From contig JAHDEL010000009.1 in the NCBI GenBank assembly GCA_020628855.1, forward strand, positions 10,708 to 53,456: a DNA stretch of 42,749 nucleotides. The letters are read 5' to 3'. Source of the stretch: Saprospiraceae bacterium (GTDB taxonomy: Bacteria; Bacteroidota; Bacteroidia; Chitinophagales; Saprospiraceae). The notes below the pieces were generated by a model. The model worked only from the letters and a program-made list of their open reading frames with translations, searched no databases and was not told the DNA's origin. The position numbers and the translations under genes are program-made. This document shows, piece by piece, positions 25,604-34,483 of the stretch (the stretch's first letter is position 1; each line of letters opens with the position of its first letter).

Positions 25604-26323
25604 TTAGTGAATACGAGACAGAAAATTGTCTAAACCAGCTTTCATATTATCATCAAATATAAAGTGTATATTCTTTGATAAATAATGCTTTAGGATTTCT
25701 TTATCAATCTTAACATCTTCATCAAACCAAAGATGCTTTGCATTAAAACTTTTATCAAATAGCAATTCTATTTCCTCAATAACATGTGGTGGAACATCAC
25801 TTCGATATACCCATACTGCAAACACAAAAGGGAGTTGAGTAAGAGCATACCAGGCTTCACTCAGGTCATAATGATAAGGGTATTGTTTTTTGAGTTCAAA
25901 TACCTTATCGCCAATGACTAATTGTGTAGTTTTATCATAGTCGGTTGGACCCGATGCAAATTCTGGATTGATCTTCCAGTACTCTTTACATAATAGTTTT
26001 ATGAGTGTATTCGAGGTGCGAGAATGTGGGTCAAGATGGATTGTAGTCGCAGTATTGATAGGTACTTTTGAAAGAATAGTAACGGTTTCGACTCGATCAA
26101 TGCTTCCAATGCAATAGCTTGACATAACCCTGAAATCTTTCAAGTCCTGTAATGTAGCAACAGGAACTAGAGCAATATCTACTTCACCTTTTTGAAATTG
26201 CACTGCACATTGTGATGGCACGAATGTTTGGAGTTCAATATCGATATGATCAGCAAAATTTTTAAAGCCAAAAGTAAAAGGCAAGGTATTATGATATTCA
26301 ATGTAAGCAATTTTGTAGATCAT
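25604..26323 (-). CDS. mqnA: Chorismate dehydratase MqnA (futalosine menaquinone pathway)
   Basis: MqnA dehydrates chorismate to 3-enolpyruvoyl-benzoate, the entry step of the futalosine route to menaquinone. The 239-residue protein shows the substrate-binding-protein-like fold. Seen are Asn-Thr-Leu-Pro-Phe near 12-16, Asp-Ile-Ala-Leu-Val-Pro-Val-Ala (48-55), Leu-Asp-Pro-His-Ser-Arg-Thr-Ser-Asn-Thr-Leu (96-106) and Val-Ile-Gly-Asp-Lys-Val-Phe (~134-140), the family's Gly-Asp-x-Ala-like element. It therefore implies menaquinone made without the MenF-MenD route. Other mqn genes are outside the window. It heads the minus-strand run towards mscS-fabH-bshB1 and diverges from the sphingolipid operon across 73 bases. 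Confidence 0.88.
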   Translation of the reverse strand: MIYKIAYIEYHNTLPFTFGFKNFADHIDIELQTFVPSQCAVQFQKGEVDIALVPVATLQDLKDFRVMSSYCIGSIDRVETVTILSKVPINTATTIHLDPHSRTSNTLIKLLCKEYWKINPEFASGPTDYDKTTQLVIGDKVFELKKQYPYHYDLSEAWYALTQLPFVFAVWVYRSDVPPHVIEEIELLFDKSFNAKHLWFDEDVKIDKEILKHYLSKNIHFIFDDNMKAGLDNFLSRIH

Positions 26324-26396
26324 AGTTTGTTAGGATGTATTTCCTATACTCAACTTACAAATTTTGTATTTTTATGTTTACCGAATCTGACTGATT

Positions 26397-27587
26397 TTGC
26401 TAAAAAATAAAGTAAAAGCATATAACCTTCCTCAAGAATATCAAGCCAAAGGAGTCTATCCCTATTTCAGAACAATCAGTTCAGAACAAGATACTATCGT
26501 CGAGATAGACGGAGAGCAGGTATTGATGTTTGGATCAAATAGTTATTTGGGTCTGACAAATCATCCCTTGCTCATTGAAGCGTCAAAAAAAGCTATCGAA
26601 AAGTATGGTTCTGGATGTGCTGGGAGTCGCTTCCTGAATGGCACCTTAGATATTCATTTGGAATTGGAGGCCGCATTGGCTGACTTCGTTGGTAAGCCAG
26701 AAGCCCTTGTATTCAGTACGGGGTACCAGGTTAATCTTGGTGTACTATCTAGTCTTGCAGGACGGCACGATTACATAATCATGGATGAAATGGTTCATGC
26801 ATGTATACTTGATGGTGCCAGGCTTTCATTTGGTAAGACTTATAAGTACAAACACAATGATATGAACAGCCTTGAGAAGGTTCTGCAAAAATGCAATCCT
26901 CAAAGTGTAAAGATTATTGCAACAGATGGAGTCTTTTCTATGGAAGGTGATGTGGCTGATATCACAGGCATAGTGCGATTGGCAAGGAAGTATAATGCCA
27001 ATATTTTCTTAGATGATGCTCATGGAATTGGAGTCTTGGGGGAGAAGGGGAGAGGTACGGCAGATGCATTTGGTTTAGTAGATTCAGTAGACATGATAAT
27101 GGGGACATTTTCTAAGTCGCTTGCATCGATTGGAGGATTTGTAGCATCAGACACTGACACAATCAATTATTTGAAGCATCATGCGAGATCTTTGATTTTT
27201 AGTGCTTCGTTAGCACCAGCCAATGTTGCAAGCGCTTTAGCTGCTTTGAATTTGCTCAAAGCAGAGCCGCAACGATTAAAAAGACTTAAATCTAATACTG
27301 CATTTGCAGTTAAGCTATTGACAGAAGCAGGTTTGGAAATTGGACCTACTCAAACACCAATAATTCCAATTTACATACGTGATGATTTCAAGACATTCCA
27401 ACTGACTCAGACTCTTTTAGATGAGGGATTATTTGTCAATCCAGTTATTGCTCCTGCTGTTCCTAGTAAAGACAGCCTCATCCGATTCAGTATAATGGCT
27501 ACGCACACTGAGGAACAAATCGCAGAAGCAGTCCGCATACTTTCCAAAGTAGCAAACCGTCTAAACATCACCACCTTTGAGCATTAG
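26397..27587 (+). CDS. spt: Serine palmitoyltransferase (alpha-oxoamine synthase family)
   Basis: This PLP enzyme condenses an amino acid with an acyl-CoA or acyl-ACP. In the context of the next two genes the likely product is 3-ketosphinganine, the first step of sphingolipid synthesis. The 396 residues show Gly-Ser-Asn-Ser-Tyr-Leu-Gly-Leu (46-53), Gly-Ser-Gly-Cys-Ala-Gly-Ser-Arg (71-78), PLP-stacking His134, Asp-Asp-Ala-His-Gly (206-210) and Schiff-base Lys240 in Thr-Phe-Ser-Lys-Ser. The start is TTG: an in-frame TGA lies at 26388-26390 and the next ATG is inside the conserved core. The related Kbl (glycine C-acetyltransferase) and BioF share the fold and would be the usual automated label. 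The neighbourhood decides for SPT. It overlaps the next gene by 11 bases. Confidence 0.82.
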   Translation: MLKNKVKAYNLPQEYQAKGVYPYFRTISSEQDTIVEIDGEQVLMFGSNSYLGLTNHPLLIEASKKAIEKYGSGCAGSRFLNGTLDIHLELEAALADFVGKPEALVFSTGYQVNLGVLSSLAGRHDYIIMDEMVHACILDGARLSFGKTYKYKHNDMNSLEKVLQKCNPQSVKIIATDGVFSMEGDVADITGIVRLARKYNANIFLDDAHGIGVLGEKGRGTADAFGLVDSVDMIMGTFSKSLASIGGFVASDTDTINYLKHHARSLIFSASLAPANVASALAALNLLKAEPQRLKRLKSNTAFAVKLLTEAGLEIGPTQTPIIPIYIRDDFKTFQLTQTLLDEGLFVNPVIAPAVPSKDSLIRFSIMATHTEEQIAEAVRILSKVANRLNITTFEH

Positions 27588-28710
27588 AGTCATATTGGTA
27601 CAATCAAAGAAGGAGCTCAAAGAGTTTATTGATTTTCCGCACAGCCTCTATGCTGATGATGCGAACTATGTACCTGAAATATTTTTGGCCCAAAAGGAAT
27701 TGCATAGTAAAGTCAAGAATCCATTTTTTAAGCATTCTCAAGCTGCCTTATTCTTAGCGTTGGAAGGGAATAGAATCTTTGGGAGGATAGCAGCCATTCA
27801 TAATGTTGCTTACAATGCTTTTCACAATTCAAATGTGGGTTTTTTTGGATTTTTTGATTCATATAATCGACAAGATGTTGCAAAAGCGCTTTTAGATAGA
27901 GCTTGCGATTGGTGTAGACAAAATAATCTCGAAACTCTCATTGGTCCATCAAATTATTCTCTGACAACTGATACTGGCGGACTATTGGTATCTGGGTTTG
28001 ATACGCCTCCTCTGGTTATGATGACTTATAATAAGCGGTATTATGAGGCACTGATTACCCAATTTGGTTTTAAGAAAGCAATGGACTTATATGCATATAT
28101 GATTCCTACAAATACTGCTTCTGATAAGTCTGTGAAATTGTCTGATATCCTTGTAAAACGGTTGCTTTCAAAGGACATCAAAGTGAGAAGCTTAAATATT
28201 AAACAGTTTGAGACTGAGGTTAAGGCTGTAAAGAGCATATATGAAAAGGCTTGGGAGAAGAATTGGGGATTTAACCCACCTACTTCTGAAGAGTTTGACC
28301 ACCTTGCAGCGGGGTTGAAGTTTCTTATTGATCCTGATTTTGCTTACATAGCTGAGCATAAGGGGAAACCAGTTGGATTTGCGGTTTCATTACCTAATAT
28401 TAATGAAGTGATGATACATCAGAAGAGAGGGAGAATCCTTCCTTTTGGTATTTTGAGATTGCTGATAAAAAAGAAGAGAACAAAATTTGTGCGCGTTGCA
28501 TTATTGGGCATATTACCAGAGTATAGAAAACAAGGAATTGAAGCAGTATTTTATGCCAAAAATATTAATGCTGCTAAAAAGAGAAACTTAATTGGTGGAG
28601 AAGCCTCATGGATACTAGAGAACAACTCAATGATGATTAAAGCATTAGAAAAACTTGGTGGTCAGAGATCAAAAACTTACAGAATGTTTGAATATAACCT
28701 CAGAGATTGA
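27577..28710 (+). CDS. bcerS: GNAT-like acyltransferase, candidate bacterial ceramide synthase
   Basis: The 377-residue protein has no membrane segment. Its N-terminal half contains Phe-Pro-His-Ser-Leu-Tyr (20-25) and Gly-Arg-Ile-Ala-Ala-Ile-His-Asn (~69-76), then Gly-Pro-Ser-Asn-Tyr-Ser-Leu-Thr-Thr-Asp-Thr-Gly-Gly-Leu-Leu (~127-141). The C-terminal half has Pro-Glu-Tyr-Arg-Lys-Gln-Gly-Ile-Glu-Ala (~310-319), which resembles the acyl-CoA-binding motif of GNAT enzymes. In bacteria that make ceramide, a GNAT-type acyltransferase (bCerS) N-acylates the long-chain base and is encoded with SPT and CerR. That is this arrangement, and it is the main reason for the call. The start is TTG at 27577, inside the spt end, with TTG 27595 as an alternative. 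It could be another N-acyltransferase. Confidence 0.65.
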   Translation: MSIRVILVQSKKELKEFIDFPHSLYADDANYVPEIFLAQKELHSKVKNPFFKHSQAALFLALEGNRIFGRIAAIHNVAYNAFHNSNVGFFGFFDSYNRQDVAKALLDRACDWCRQNNLETLIGPSNYSLTTDTGGLLVSGFDTPPLVMMTYNKRYYEALITQFGFKKAMDLYAYMIPTNTASDKSVKLSDILVKRLLSKDIKVRSLNIKQFETEVKAVKSIYEKAWEKNWGFNPPTSEEFDHLAAGLKFLIDPDFAYIAEHKGKPVGFAVSLPNINEVMIHQKRGRILPFGILRLLIKKKRTKFVRVALLGILPEYRKQGIEAVFYAKNINAAKKRNLIGGEASWILENNSMMIKALEKLGGQRSKTYRMFEYNLRD

Positions 28711-29693
28711 AGAAGATATTAATCATAGGAGCTACAGGATTTATTGGAAGTCATTTGACAGAAGAAGCATTTTCTAGAGGGTATGAAATACATATCACCT
28801 CAAGAGCATCATCTTCTCTTGAATACCTTTCTAGCATACCAATAACTAATCACAGAATTGATCTCTTTAATGAAGATGCACTCAGATCCCTTATCTCTGA
28901 GCAGAATTTTGATTATATCATTCAGAATGCAGGTATTTATGCGGGCACTTCCTCGTCTGATTATTACAAGATAAATGCAAGCTTGATAGGTAAGATTTGC
29001 AAATTACTCAAGGAAGAGAAAATGTGGCCCAAAAGGTTGGTTTATATAAGTAGTTTAGCGGCATTAGGACCTGCAGATTATGATGTTAGAGGTGCCATTC
29101 ATCAAGATACTTTTCCTAGACCTTTGACCACATACGGTAAAAGTAAGTTGCAGGGAGAAGAATTACTTAATCAATTCGGTGCTGCTCCTTACATGATTAT
29201 TCGTCCAACTGCTGTTTTTGGTCCAAGGGATACTGCTTTTTTGCCAATTTTCCGTATGGTTCAGCGTGGCTTCAAGATATATCCACAGAGTAAGAACCAA
29301 GAGTTGTCATTTATCTATGTTAAAGACCTTGCAGCTATGACTCTTGATCTGATGGAACAAGCACCCGCTTATCTTGCTTACAATCTCTCGAATCCAGAGT
29401 CCATAACCTCAAGACAGTTCTATGAAGAAATCTTTCCAAATGGAAAAACAAGAATTGACATAGAACTACCGCTGGCTTTGCTTAAACTTTTGGCAAATAC
29501 TCAGACAGTAATTTCAAAGCTATTTGGAAGTAAGACTCCGATACTTAATCGAGAGAAAATAGCAGAATTGACGGCCCAAAGTTGGAGAGTAGATACAGAA
29601 TCGACTGATCTCTTGGATATCAAACCTCGGTACACTTTTTCTGAAGCTATTGCAGAAACAATAAGTTGGTACAAACAGCAGAAATTATTGTAG
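28707..29693 (+). CDS. cerR: NAD(P)-dependent extended SDR, CerR-type 3-ketosphinganine reductase
   Basis: The 328-residue protein starts with the Rossmann motif Ile-Gly-Ala-Thr-Gly-Phe-Ile-Gly-Ser (7-15). Asn at Gln-Asn-Ala-Gly (~74) follows, then catalytic Ser in Tyr-Ile-Ser-Ser-Leu-Ala (~112), the Tyr-x-x-x-Lys pair in Tyr-Gly-Lys-Ser-Lys (~143-147) and Arg-Pro-Thr-Ala-Val-Phe-Gly-Pro (~164-171). This is the extended SDR (epimerase) family. In Caulobacter-type ceramide synthesis, CerR of this family reduces the 3-keto group. The TTG start overlaps the upstream TGA as TTGA, so the three genes are translationally coupled. By itself it could be any sugar or steroid-like epimerase; operon context supports CerR. 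Confidence 0.72.
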   Translation: MKKILIIGATGFIGSHLTEEAFSRGYEIHITSRASSSLEYLSSIPITNHRIDLFNEDALRSLISEQNFDYIIQNAGIYAGTSSSDYYKINASLIGKICKLLKEEKMWPKRLVYISSLAALGPADYDVRGAIHQDTFPRPLTTYGKSKLQGEELLNQFGAAPYMIIRPTAVFGPRDTAFLPIFRMVQRGFKIYPQSKNQELSFIYVKDLAAMTLDLMEQAPAYLAYNLSNPESITSRQFYEEIFPNGKTRIDIELPLALLKLLANTQTVISKLFGSKTPILNREKIAELTAQSWRVDTESTDLLDIKPRYTFSEAIAETISWYKQQKLL

Positions 29694-29695
29694 CA

Positions 29696-29716
29696 TAACG
29701 CAGCCCTTTAGCGTTA
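29696..29716. other. Weak hairpin after cerR
   Basis: TAACGC and GCGTTA pair around a 9-base loop three bases after the cerR stop. With only six pairs and no T tract it is at best a weak terminator of the sphingolipid operon. Confidence 0.3.
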
Positions 29717-29778
29717 AATGTTATATAATTAGTAGTAGCATTCCTTCGTTATTTCTTCGATGAAAAACTGAATTGGAG

Positions 29779-29786
29779 TAACTTTG
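29779..29786 (+). promoter_or_regulatory. -7 promoter element (TAACTTTG) for the SprB-repeat adhesin gene
   Basis: Full TAnnTTTG match 32 bases upstream of ATG 29818. The in-frame GTG at 29788 lies before the predicted transcription start, which supports the ATG as the real start. Confidence 0.6.
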
Positions 29787-29817
29787 AGTGCCAATCGAAA
29801 TTTTCCTAAACTATCCT

Positions 29818-32800
29818 ATGACGTTTCGAAATATTTTCGCCCTTATTCTTATTTGTTGTTTTGGTTTGTCCTTGGCTGGACAAGATGACTGCCCTGGTTT
29901 CGAAGTACCTAACTTTTATATTGATAATCAGCTAGTTGCAAACGGGCAGACTGTTTGTGTTGACCTCATGGTAGAGGATTTTGTCAATGTTGAGTCATTC
30001 CAATTTGCAATGAGTTTCGACCCTACGATAGTGAGTTATGTGGATAATTCCTTCTTCGATTATGCTAAGTTGAGTCAATCAATGCTTGTCAATGTGAGTC
30101 AAGCTCAAGATTCAGGTATTGTGTATTTAGTCTATGAAGCATTTGGAATGCAGGATAATCTCGCAGACGATTGTGCTATTGCGCAGCTGTGCTTTGATGT
30201 CATAGGCGATCCATGCACTTGCGCAACATTTAACGTGATTAATGCAAATAATCTTACAAGTATTGAGATAGTACATGGCATGAGTTGCACATATGAATAC
30301 GAAGCTTTTACGCTAGGTGAGATATGTGTTGTACCCGATGACGTGAGTGCAAATTTGGGTTTATGCCATGGTCAAAATAATGATGCTAGCATTACCTTCA
30401 CAATTTGTGGTGGTTCACCAAATTATGATTGGACTCTAAATGGCCCGATTACTTCTACTAGCGGTACAGTTGGGGCAAATATCGAAGAGATGGTGAATGG
30501 TCTAGAGCCAGGAGCCTATACATTGTCTATTACAGATTCGAATGGTACTCCTTATATTGAGAATTTCGTCATTGAAGATAAGCCTCCGTTATCTATTGCG
30601 GTTGAACAGTTTATAGAGCCAGCATGTGCTAGCCTGTCGAACGGAATACTGCAAGTTCAAGGAGTGGGTGGTACGAACATATTGGGTACTGAAGGATATT
30701 CTTACAATTGGTCAAACGGACAATTTACAAGATATGTGGAGCAATTAGGCAATGGTTCTTACACTGTAACTGTCGAAGATGCATCAGGCTGTACAGCGAC
30801 AGAGACATTTGTTTTTGATGTTCCTGAGCTGGAGTTGAACTATATGGTTATTCCTGATACCTGTAGTGGAGAAGTTGGTCGTATAGACTTTGAGATTACA
30901 GGAGGAACACCTGAAGCAGATGGAAGTTATGATCTAACAGTTTTCCAAGTTCCATTTACAGGGCCAATTTCTGGCTCGCAAAGCTTTACTGAACTGGCTG
31001 CGAGTACGTATGTTTTTGATATCACAGATGCTTCACTCTGTAAACTAATAGTTGAAGTGGAGGTAGAGGATGTTGTTCCTGCTTTGTTTAGTTTGACTGA
31101 TGTCGAAGATGTGTCCTGTTTCGGTGAATGTGATGGTTCATTTTTCATGGACATCCAATATAATGGCAACTTTGCTTTCTCAGTGACTGATGCTATGACT
31201 GGTCAACCAGCCCAAAATGTGATACCTAATGCTTCCAACGGTACAGTGAATGCCACAGATCTTTGTGGAGGTTCTTACCAAGTGGTTGCAATTGAGACAG
31301 GGACAGATTGTAGGTTTGATACATTGATTACCATCATTGAGCCCACTGAGCTCGATTTAATCTTAGATAAAGTTTGTGATGCGACGTCATGTTCTAGCCC
31401 TAATGGGCAAATATTCATTCGGGGTATTGGCGGGACTCCTTCCTATGACTACACTTGGGACCCAGATGTCACGAATAGTAATACAGTATTAAATGCGGAA
31501 CCTGGGACCTATAGAATTACTGTCACAGATGAAGCAATGTGTACAGATACTATTACAGTCGAGGTTGGTATTATGAATGCTGCTGAAGTCCAAATTAGTG
31601 TCGAAAGTCCAATTGGATGTAATGGGTCTACGCAAGGAATGCTTTCGGCCGCACCAGTAGGTGATTCGCCGTTAAATTATACCTATGCATGGTACAATAC
31701 AACAAATGGTTCTCTGATTGGTGTAGGACCAAATGTGGATGTAAATGAAGGTACTTTTCATGTTATAATGACTGGCGGAATTTCAGAATGCGTCGATTCT
31801 GATACCATTACAATGACATCAGTAAATGATCTGAGTTTTGATCTTACATTTACTGACCCTAGCTGCTTTAATTCGAATGATGGTATCATAGAAATCTTTG
31901 ATATTCAGGGTGGGGCTCAACCCTATTCAGGAATATGGGCTGATTTTAGTAGCACTGATACTATCATTACAACAGCTGGAGAAGGGTTTTTTGCAGTGAC
32001 AGTAACTGATTTTTTTGGATGTACCAGAGACACCTTTGTGACTTTAACGGCTCCCGATCCGATTACGTTTGATGTCGATGAGGAGAGTACTGATTGTTTT
32101 GATAGCATGGATGGGACTTTCACTGTCAATGCTTCAGGAGGAAATGCTCCTAATGGTTACACATTTGATTGGTCTGACAACATTCCAGATGAGTTTAACG
32201 TGACCCAGAGTCAGGCAATGAATCTTGGTATAGGAGACTATACTGTGACAGTGTATGATGAAGATAATTGTTCAATTGAAGTAGCTTTTGATATCGAAGG
32301 ACCAGAACCTCTTACTATTGATGATGCAGCCAGTATTGAAATAAAACCAAATTGTCCAGAAGACTGTAGTGGAATATTACAAATAGAAATCTTGGGAGGA
32401 ACTCCAGAAGCGACAGAGCCAGAGTACTCCTTTTTGTGGGAAGATGCTTCTAATGATCTCGTTAGAGAAAACTTGTGTCCAGGAGTCTATGAGCTCACAG
32501 TCGAAGATGCTAATGGGTGCACTAATAATTTTGTATTTGATTTTTCAGTAATCACCAACCCAGTTATCCTTGAAATTGATAGCACTCTTTCCAAATCCGT
32601 TAACTGCAATGATGCAGAAATGAGTAGTGGACAGATTGCAGTAATTGGTTCAGGAGGTAGTGGTGATCCTTCGGACTGGTTCTATGAGTGGGATCCGCCA
32701 GTATCTGTCAACGTATTTGCAAATAATCTAGAGGCCGGATTCTATGAGATTACTGTTACGGATAACAATGGGTGTACAGCAAGCACATTTTATGAAATAA

Positions 32801-33597
32801 CACCTGCTGCGACAATGGATGTTGTCATTCCTACACCAGATCCAGCACCTTGTGCTGGAGGTACAACATGTCTTTCCATTGAGTCTGTTAGTGGGGGTAG
32901 CGGGAGCCCATATTTTTACAGTGTAGGTAACCAAAATAATTTGCCAATTGATTCTTGCTTGACTCTATTTGCCGGGACTTATGATGTAACTGTATTTGAT
33001 AGTTTAGGTTGTCCATTTGATACGATTATACAAATAGCAGAACCAACAATTACGGAGGTAGACTTGGGGGATAACATTGAAGTACAGCTTGGAGAGAATA
33101 GTGTAGTGGTATTGGCTGATTATATAGGCGACAATCCTATTGATAGTGTTACTTGGTCATTAGTTGATTCATTCGAATGTCTTGATATCCTTTGTCAAGA
33201 AATCACAATTGATGTTACTCAGGATCAATTATTATCAGTCATTGTTACCGATGAGAATGGATGCACCGCAAGAGATGAAATTCAGATTAGTGTTGACGAC
33301 CAACGGAATGTTTTTGTTCCCACAATATTGATTGGCGGGGATTTAGAAAATGGTAGAGTCATGCTCTTTCCAGATAGGGGAGCCACTATGATAAACTATT
33401 TCAACATCTATGATCGTTGGGGTAACTTAGTCTATAGTGTGACAGACATTCCTGCTGAAGATGCGGCATTGTATGGTTGGGAAGGAGAATATAATGGAAC
33501 ACCTGCTGAAACAGGAGTCTATGTTTATATTGCTGAAGTCACCTACTTGGATGGTGAATCCAGAATCTTCTCAAAGGATATTACTTTATTGAGATAG
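29818..33597 (+). CDS. T9SS type B adhesin: cohesin-like domain plus ~11 SprB repeats
   Basis: From ATG 29818 the product is 1259 residues with a signal peptide (Gly-Leu-Ser-Leu-Ala-Gly-Gln, ~22). Residues ~25-150 look like a cohesin fold, with Asn-Gly-Gln-Thr-Val-Cys-Val-Asp-Leu and Phe-Gln-Phe-Ala-Met-Ser-Phe-Asp-Pro-Thr-Ile-Val. About eleven SprB-type repeats of ~75-90 residues follow, each with a Cys near its start, a Gly-Gly-x-x-Pro turn and a closing Gly-x-Tyr-x-(Val/Ile)-Thr-Val-x-Asp-x-x-Gly-Cys. The C-terminal ~95 residues are a type B sorting domain (Tyr-Asp-Arg-Trp-Gly-Asn-Leu-Val-Tyr, ending Ile-Thr-Leu-Leu-Arg). SprB repeats occur in the gliding adhesin SprB, so a mobile or static surface adhesin is likely. 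Unlike the 3968 locus, it has no SprF partner beside it. Confidence 0.9.
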   Translation: MTFRNIFALILICCFGLSLAGQDDCPGFEVPNFYIDNQLVANGQTVCVDLMVEDFVNVESFQFAMSFDPTIVSYVDNSFFDYAKLSQSMLVNVSQAQDSGIVYLVYEAFGMQDNLADDCAIAQLCFDVIGDPCTCATFNVINANNLTSIEIVHGMSCTYEYEAFTLGEICVVPDDVSANLGLCHGQNNDASITFTICGGSPNYDWTLNGPITSTSGTVGANIEEMVNGLEPGAYTLSITDSNGTPYIENFVIEDKPPLSIAVEQFIEPACASLSNGILQVQGVGGTNILGTEGYSYNWSNGQFTRYVEQLGNGSYTVTVEDASGCTATETFVFDVPELELNYMVIPDTCSGEVGRIDFEITGGTPEADGSYDLTVFQVPFTGPISGSQSFTELAASTYVFDITDASLCKLIVEVEVEDVVPALFSLTDVEDVSCFGECDGSFFMDIQYNGNFAFSVTDAMTGQPAQNVIPNASNGTVNATDLCGGSYQVVAIETGTDCRFDTLITIIEPTELDLILDKVCDATSCSSPNGQIFIRGIGGTPSYDYTWDPDVTNSNTVLNAEPGTYRITVTDEAMCTDTITVEVGIMNAAEVQISVESPIGCNGSTQGMLSAAPVGDSPLNYTYAWYNTTNGSLIGVGPNVDVNEGTFHVIMTGGISECVDSDTITMTSVNDLSFDLTFTDPSCFNSNDGIIEIFDIQGGAQPYSGIWADFSSTDTIITTAGEGFFAVTVTDFFGCTRDTFVTLTAPDPITFDVDEESTDCFDSMDGTFTVNASGGNAPNGYTFDWSDNIPDEFNVTQSQAMNLGIGDYTVTVYDEDNCSIEVAFDIEGPEPLTIDDAASIEIKPNCPEDCSGILQIEILGGTPEATEPEYSFLWEDASNDLVRENLCPGVYELTVEDANGCTNNFVFDFSVITNPVILEIDSTLSKSVNCNDAEMSSGQIAVIGSGGSGDPSDWFYEWDPPVSVNVFANNLEAGFYEITVTDNNGCTASTFYEITPAATMDVVIPTPDPAPCAGGTTCLSIESVSGGSGSPYFYSVGNQNNLPIDSCLTLFAGTYDVTVFDSLGCPFDTIIQIAEPTITEVDLGDNIEVQLGENSVVVLADYIGDNPIDSVTWSLVDSFECLDILCQEITIDVTQDQLLSVIVTDENGCTARDEIQISVDDQRNVFVPTILIGGDLENGRVMLFPDRGATMINYFNIYDRWGNLVYSVTDIPAEDAALYGWEGEYNGTPAETGVYVYIAEVTYLDGESRIFSKDITLLR

Positions 33598-33598
33598 G

Positions 33599-34399
33599 CT
33601 ACTCGGCTTTCTCTTTTACAAATCCAACCAAAAATAGCTTTGTCGGATATTCAGCTGCATTGCTAAATACCTCAATTTCAGGAATCTGCTCACCTAACTT
33701 TGTTCTACTATCATAGGAGACCCCGATGAATCCAGATTCTCCTGGTTCAATTGGTAGAAAAGGAAAGCTTGGTCTAGTGCAGCCACATGTTGCCTTGGCA
33801 TTAGTAATTTCTAATGGTGCATTTCCTGTGTTAGTAAACTTGAATTGAAAATCAAGCTTGTCACCTTCAGTAATTGTATCGAAAGGAATTTCTCTTTTTT
33901 CAAAAACAATTCCAGGTTTCCCTGCTTGTTTTTGTGTGGTTACCACAGGTTTAGTCTTTGGTTCAACCTTGGGTTTTGGAGTCTTTTTAGGACTAGTTTT
34001 TTTAGGTTTAGGACTTGTGTTAGCTACTACCTTCTTTTCAAATTTAGCCCCAGCTAGGTCTTCTTCACTGAGTGTTTCACCTCTTAACTTTGCTCTTCGA
34101 ATTAGTTCTTTTTTACGAAACTCTTCATTCTCTATGCTATCGAGTTGTGCTCGAGAAAGTGCGCCTGTTTTGGCCGTTGTGTTATTGCTTTTCTTTGATG
34201 TACTCGTAACGGGAGTAGGCACTCCAGGCGTTGTGTTATTGCCATTGAGTGTGTCATTAGTTGATAAATCACTTGTCGTACTGTCAGCATTGACAGAGAC
34301 TTGTTCGGAGGATAATTCACTTTTTTGTGGCGACTCCGAGCCACAAGAATACATCGCTATAAATACTATACCGATGAAAACTTTACTCAGTTTTCCCAT
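33599..34399 (-). CDS. DUF1573 lipoprotein with Lys/Pro-rich linker
   Basis: The 266-residue protein has a lipobox Met-Tyr-Ser-Cys (Cys 19), a Ser/Thr/Asn-rich stretch (20-80), a charged helix with Arg-Lys-Lys-Glu (~94), and a Lys/Pro-rich linker (~128-155). The C-terminal DUF1573 Ig-like domain (~165-266) shows Phe-Lys-Phe-Thr-Asn-Thr-Gly-Asn-Ala-Pro-Leu, Thr-Cys-Gly-Cys-Thr-Arg-Pro and Ile-Glu-Pro-Gly-Glu-Ser-Gly. DUF1573 domains are widespread in Bacteroidota exported proteins and their function is not defined. The linker would let the domain reach away from the membrane, possibly to peptidoglycan. It converges on the adhesin gene with one base between stops and has its own promoter. Confidence 0.88.
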   Translation of the reverse strand: MGKLSKVFIGIVFIAMYSCGSESPQKSELSSEQVSVNADSTTSDLSTNDTLNGNNTTPGVPTPVTSTSKKSNNTTAKTGALSRAQLDSIENEEFRKKELIRRAKLRGETLSEEDLAGAKFEKKVVANTSPKPKKTSPKKTPKPKVEPKTKPVVTTQKQAGKPGIVFEKREIPFDTITEGDKLDFQFKFTNTGNAPLEITNAKATCGCTRPSFPFLPIEPGESGFIGVSYDSRTKLGEQIPEIEVFSNAAEYPTKLFLVGFVKEKAE

Positions 34400-34420
34400 G
34401 ATAAGTTAAGCTGGTTACAC

Positions 34421-34428
34421 CAAAACTA
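34421..34428 (-). promoter_or_regulatory. -7 promoter element (TAGTTTTG) for the DUF1573 gene
   Basis: Minus-strand TAGTTTTG fits TAnnTTTG and lies 22 bases upstream of the DUF1573 ATG. Confidence 0.5.
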
Positions 34429-34483
34429 CTTAAATTTTTGGCACTGACTTTCAAGAGACTGTGAATATTCTTACAATCAAAAG

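Noticed and set aside
26374-26394. Six-codon frame before spt as a leader peptide
   Set aside because: Too short to support on its own, with no attenuator hairpins or regulatory codon run; kept only as a remark on the TTG start.
29788-29817. GTG start ten codons upstream of the SprB-repeat adhesin ATG
   Set aside because: It lies two bases after the -7 element, before the likely transcription start, and spoils the signal peptide.
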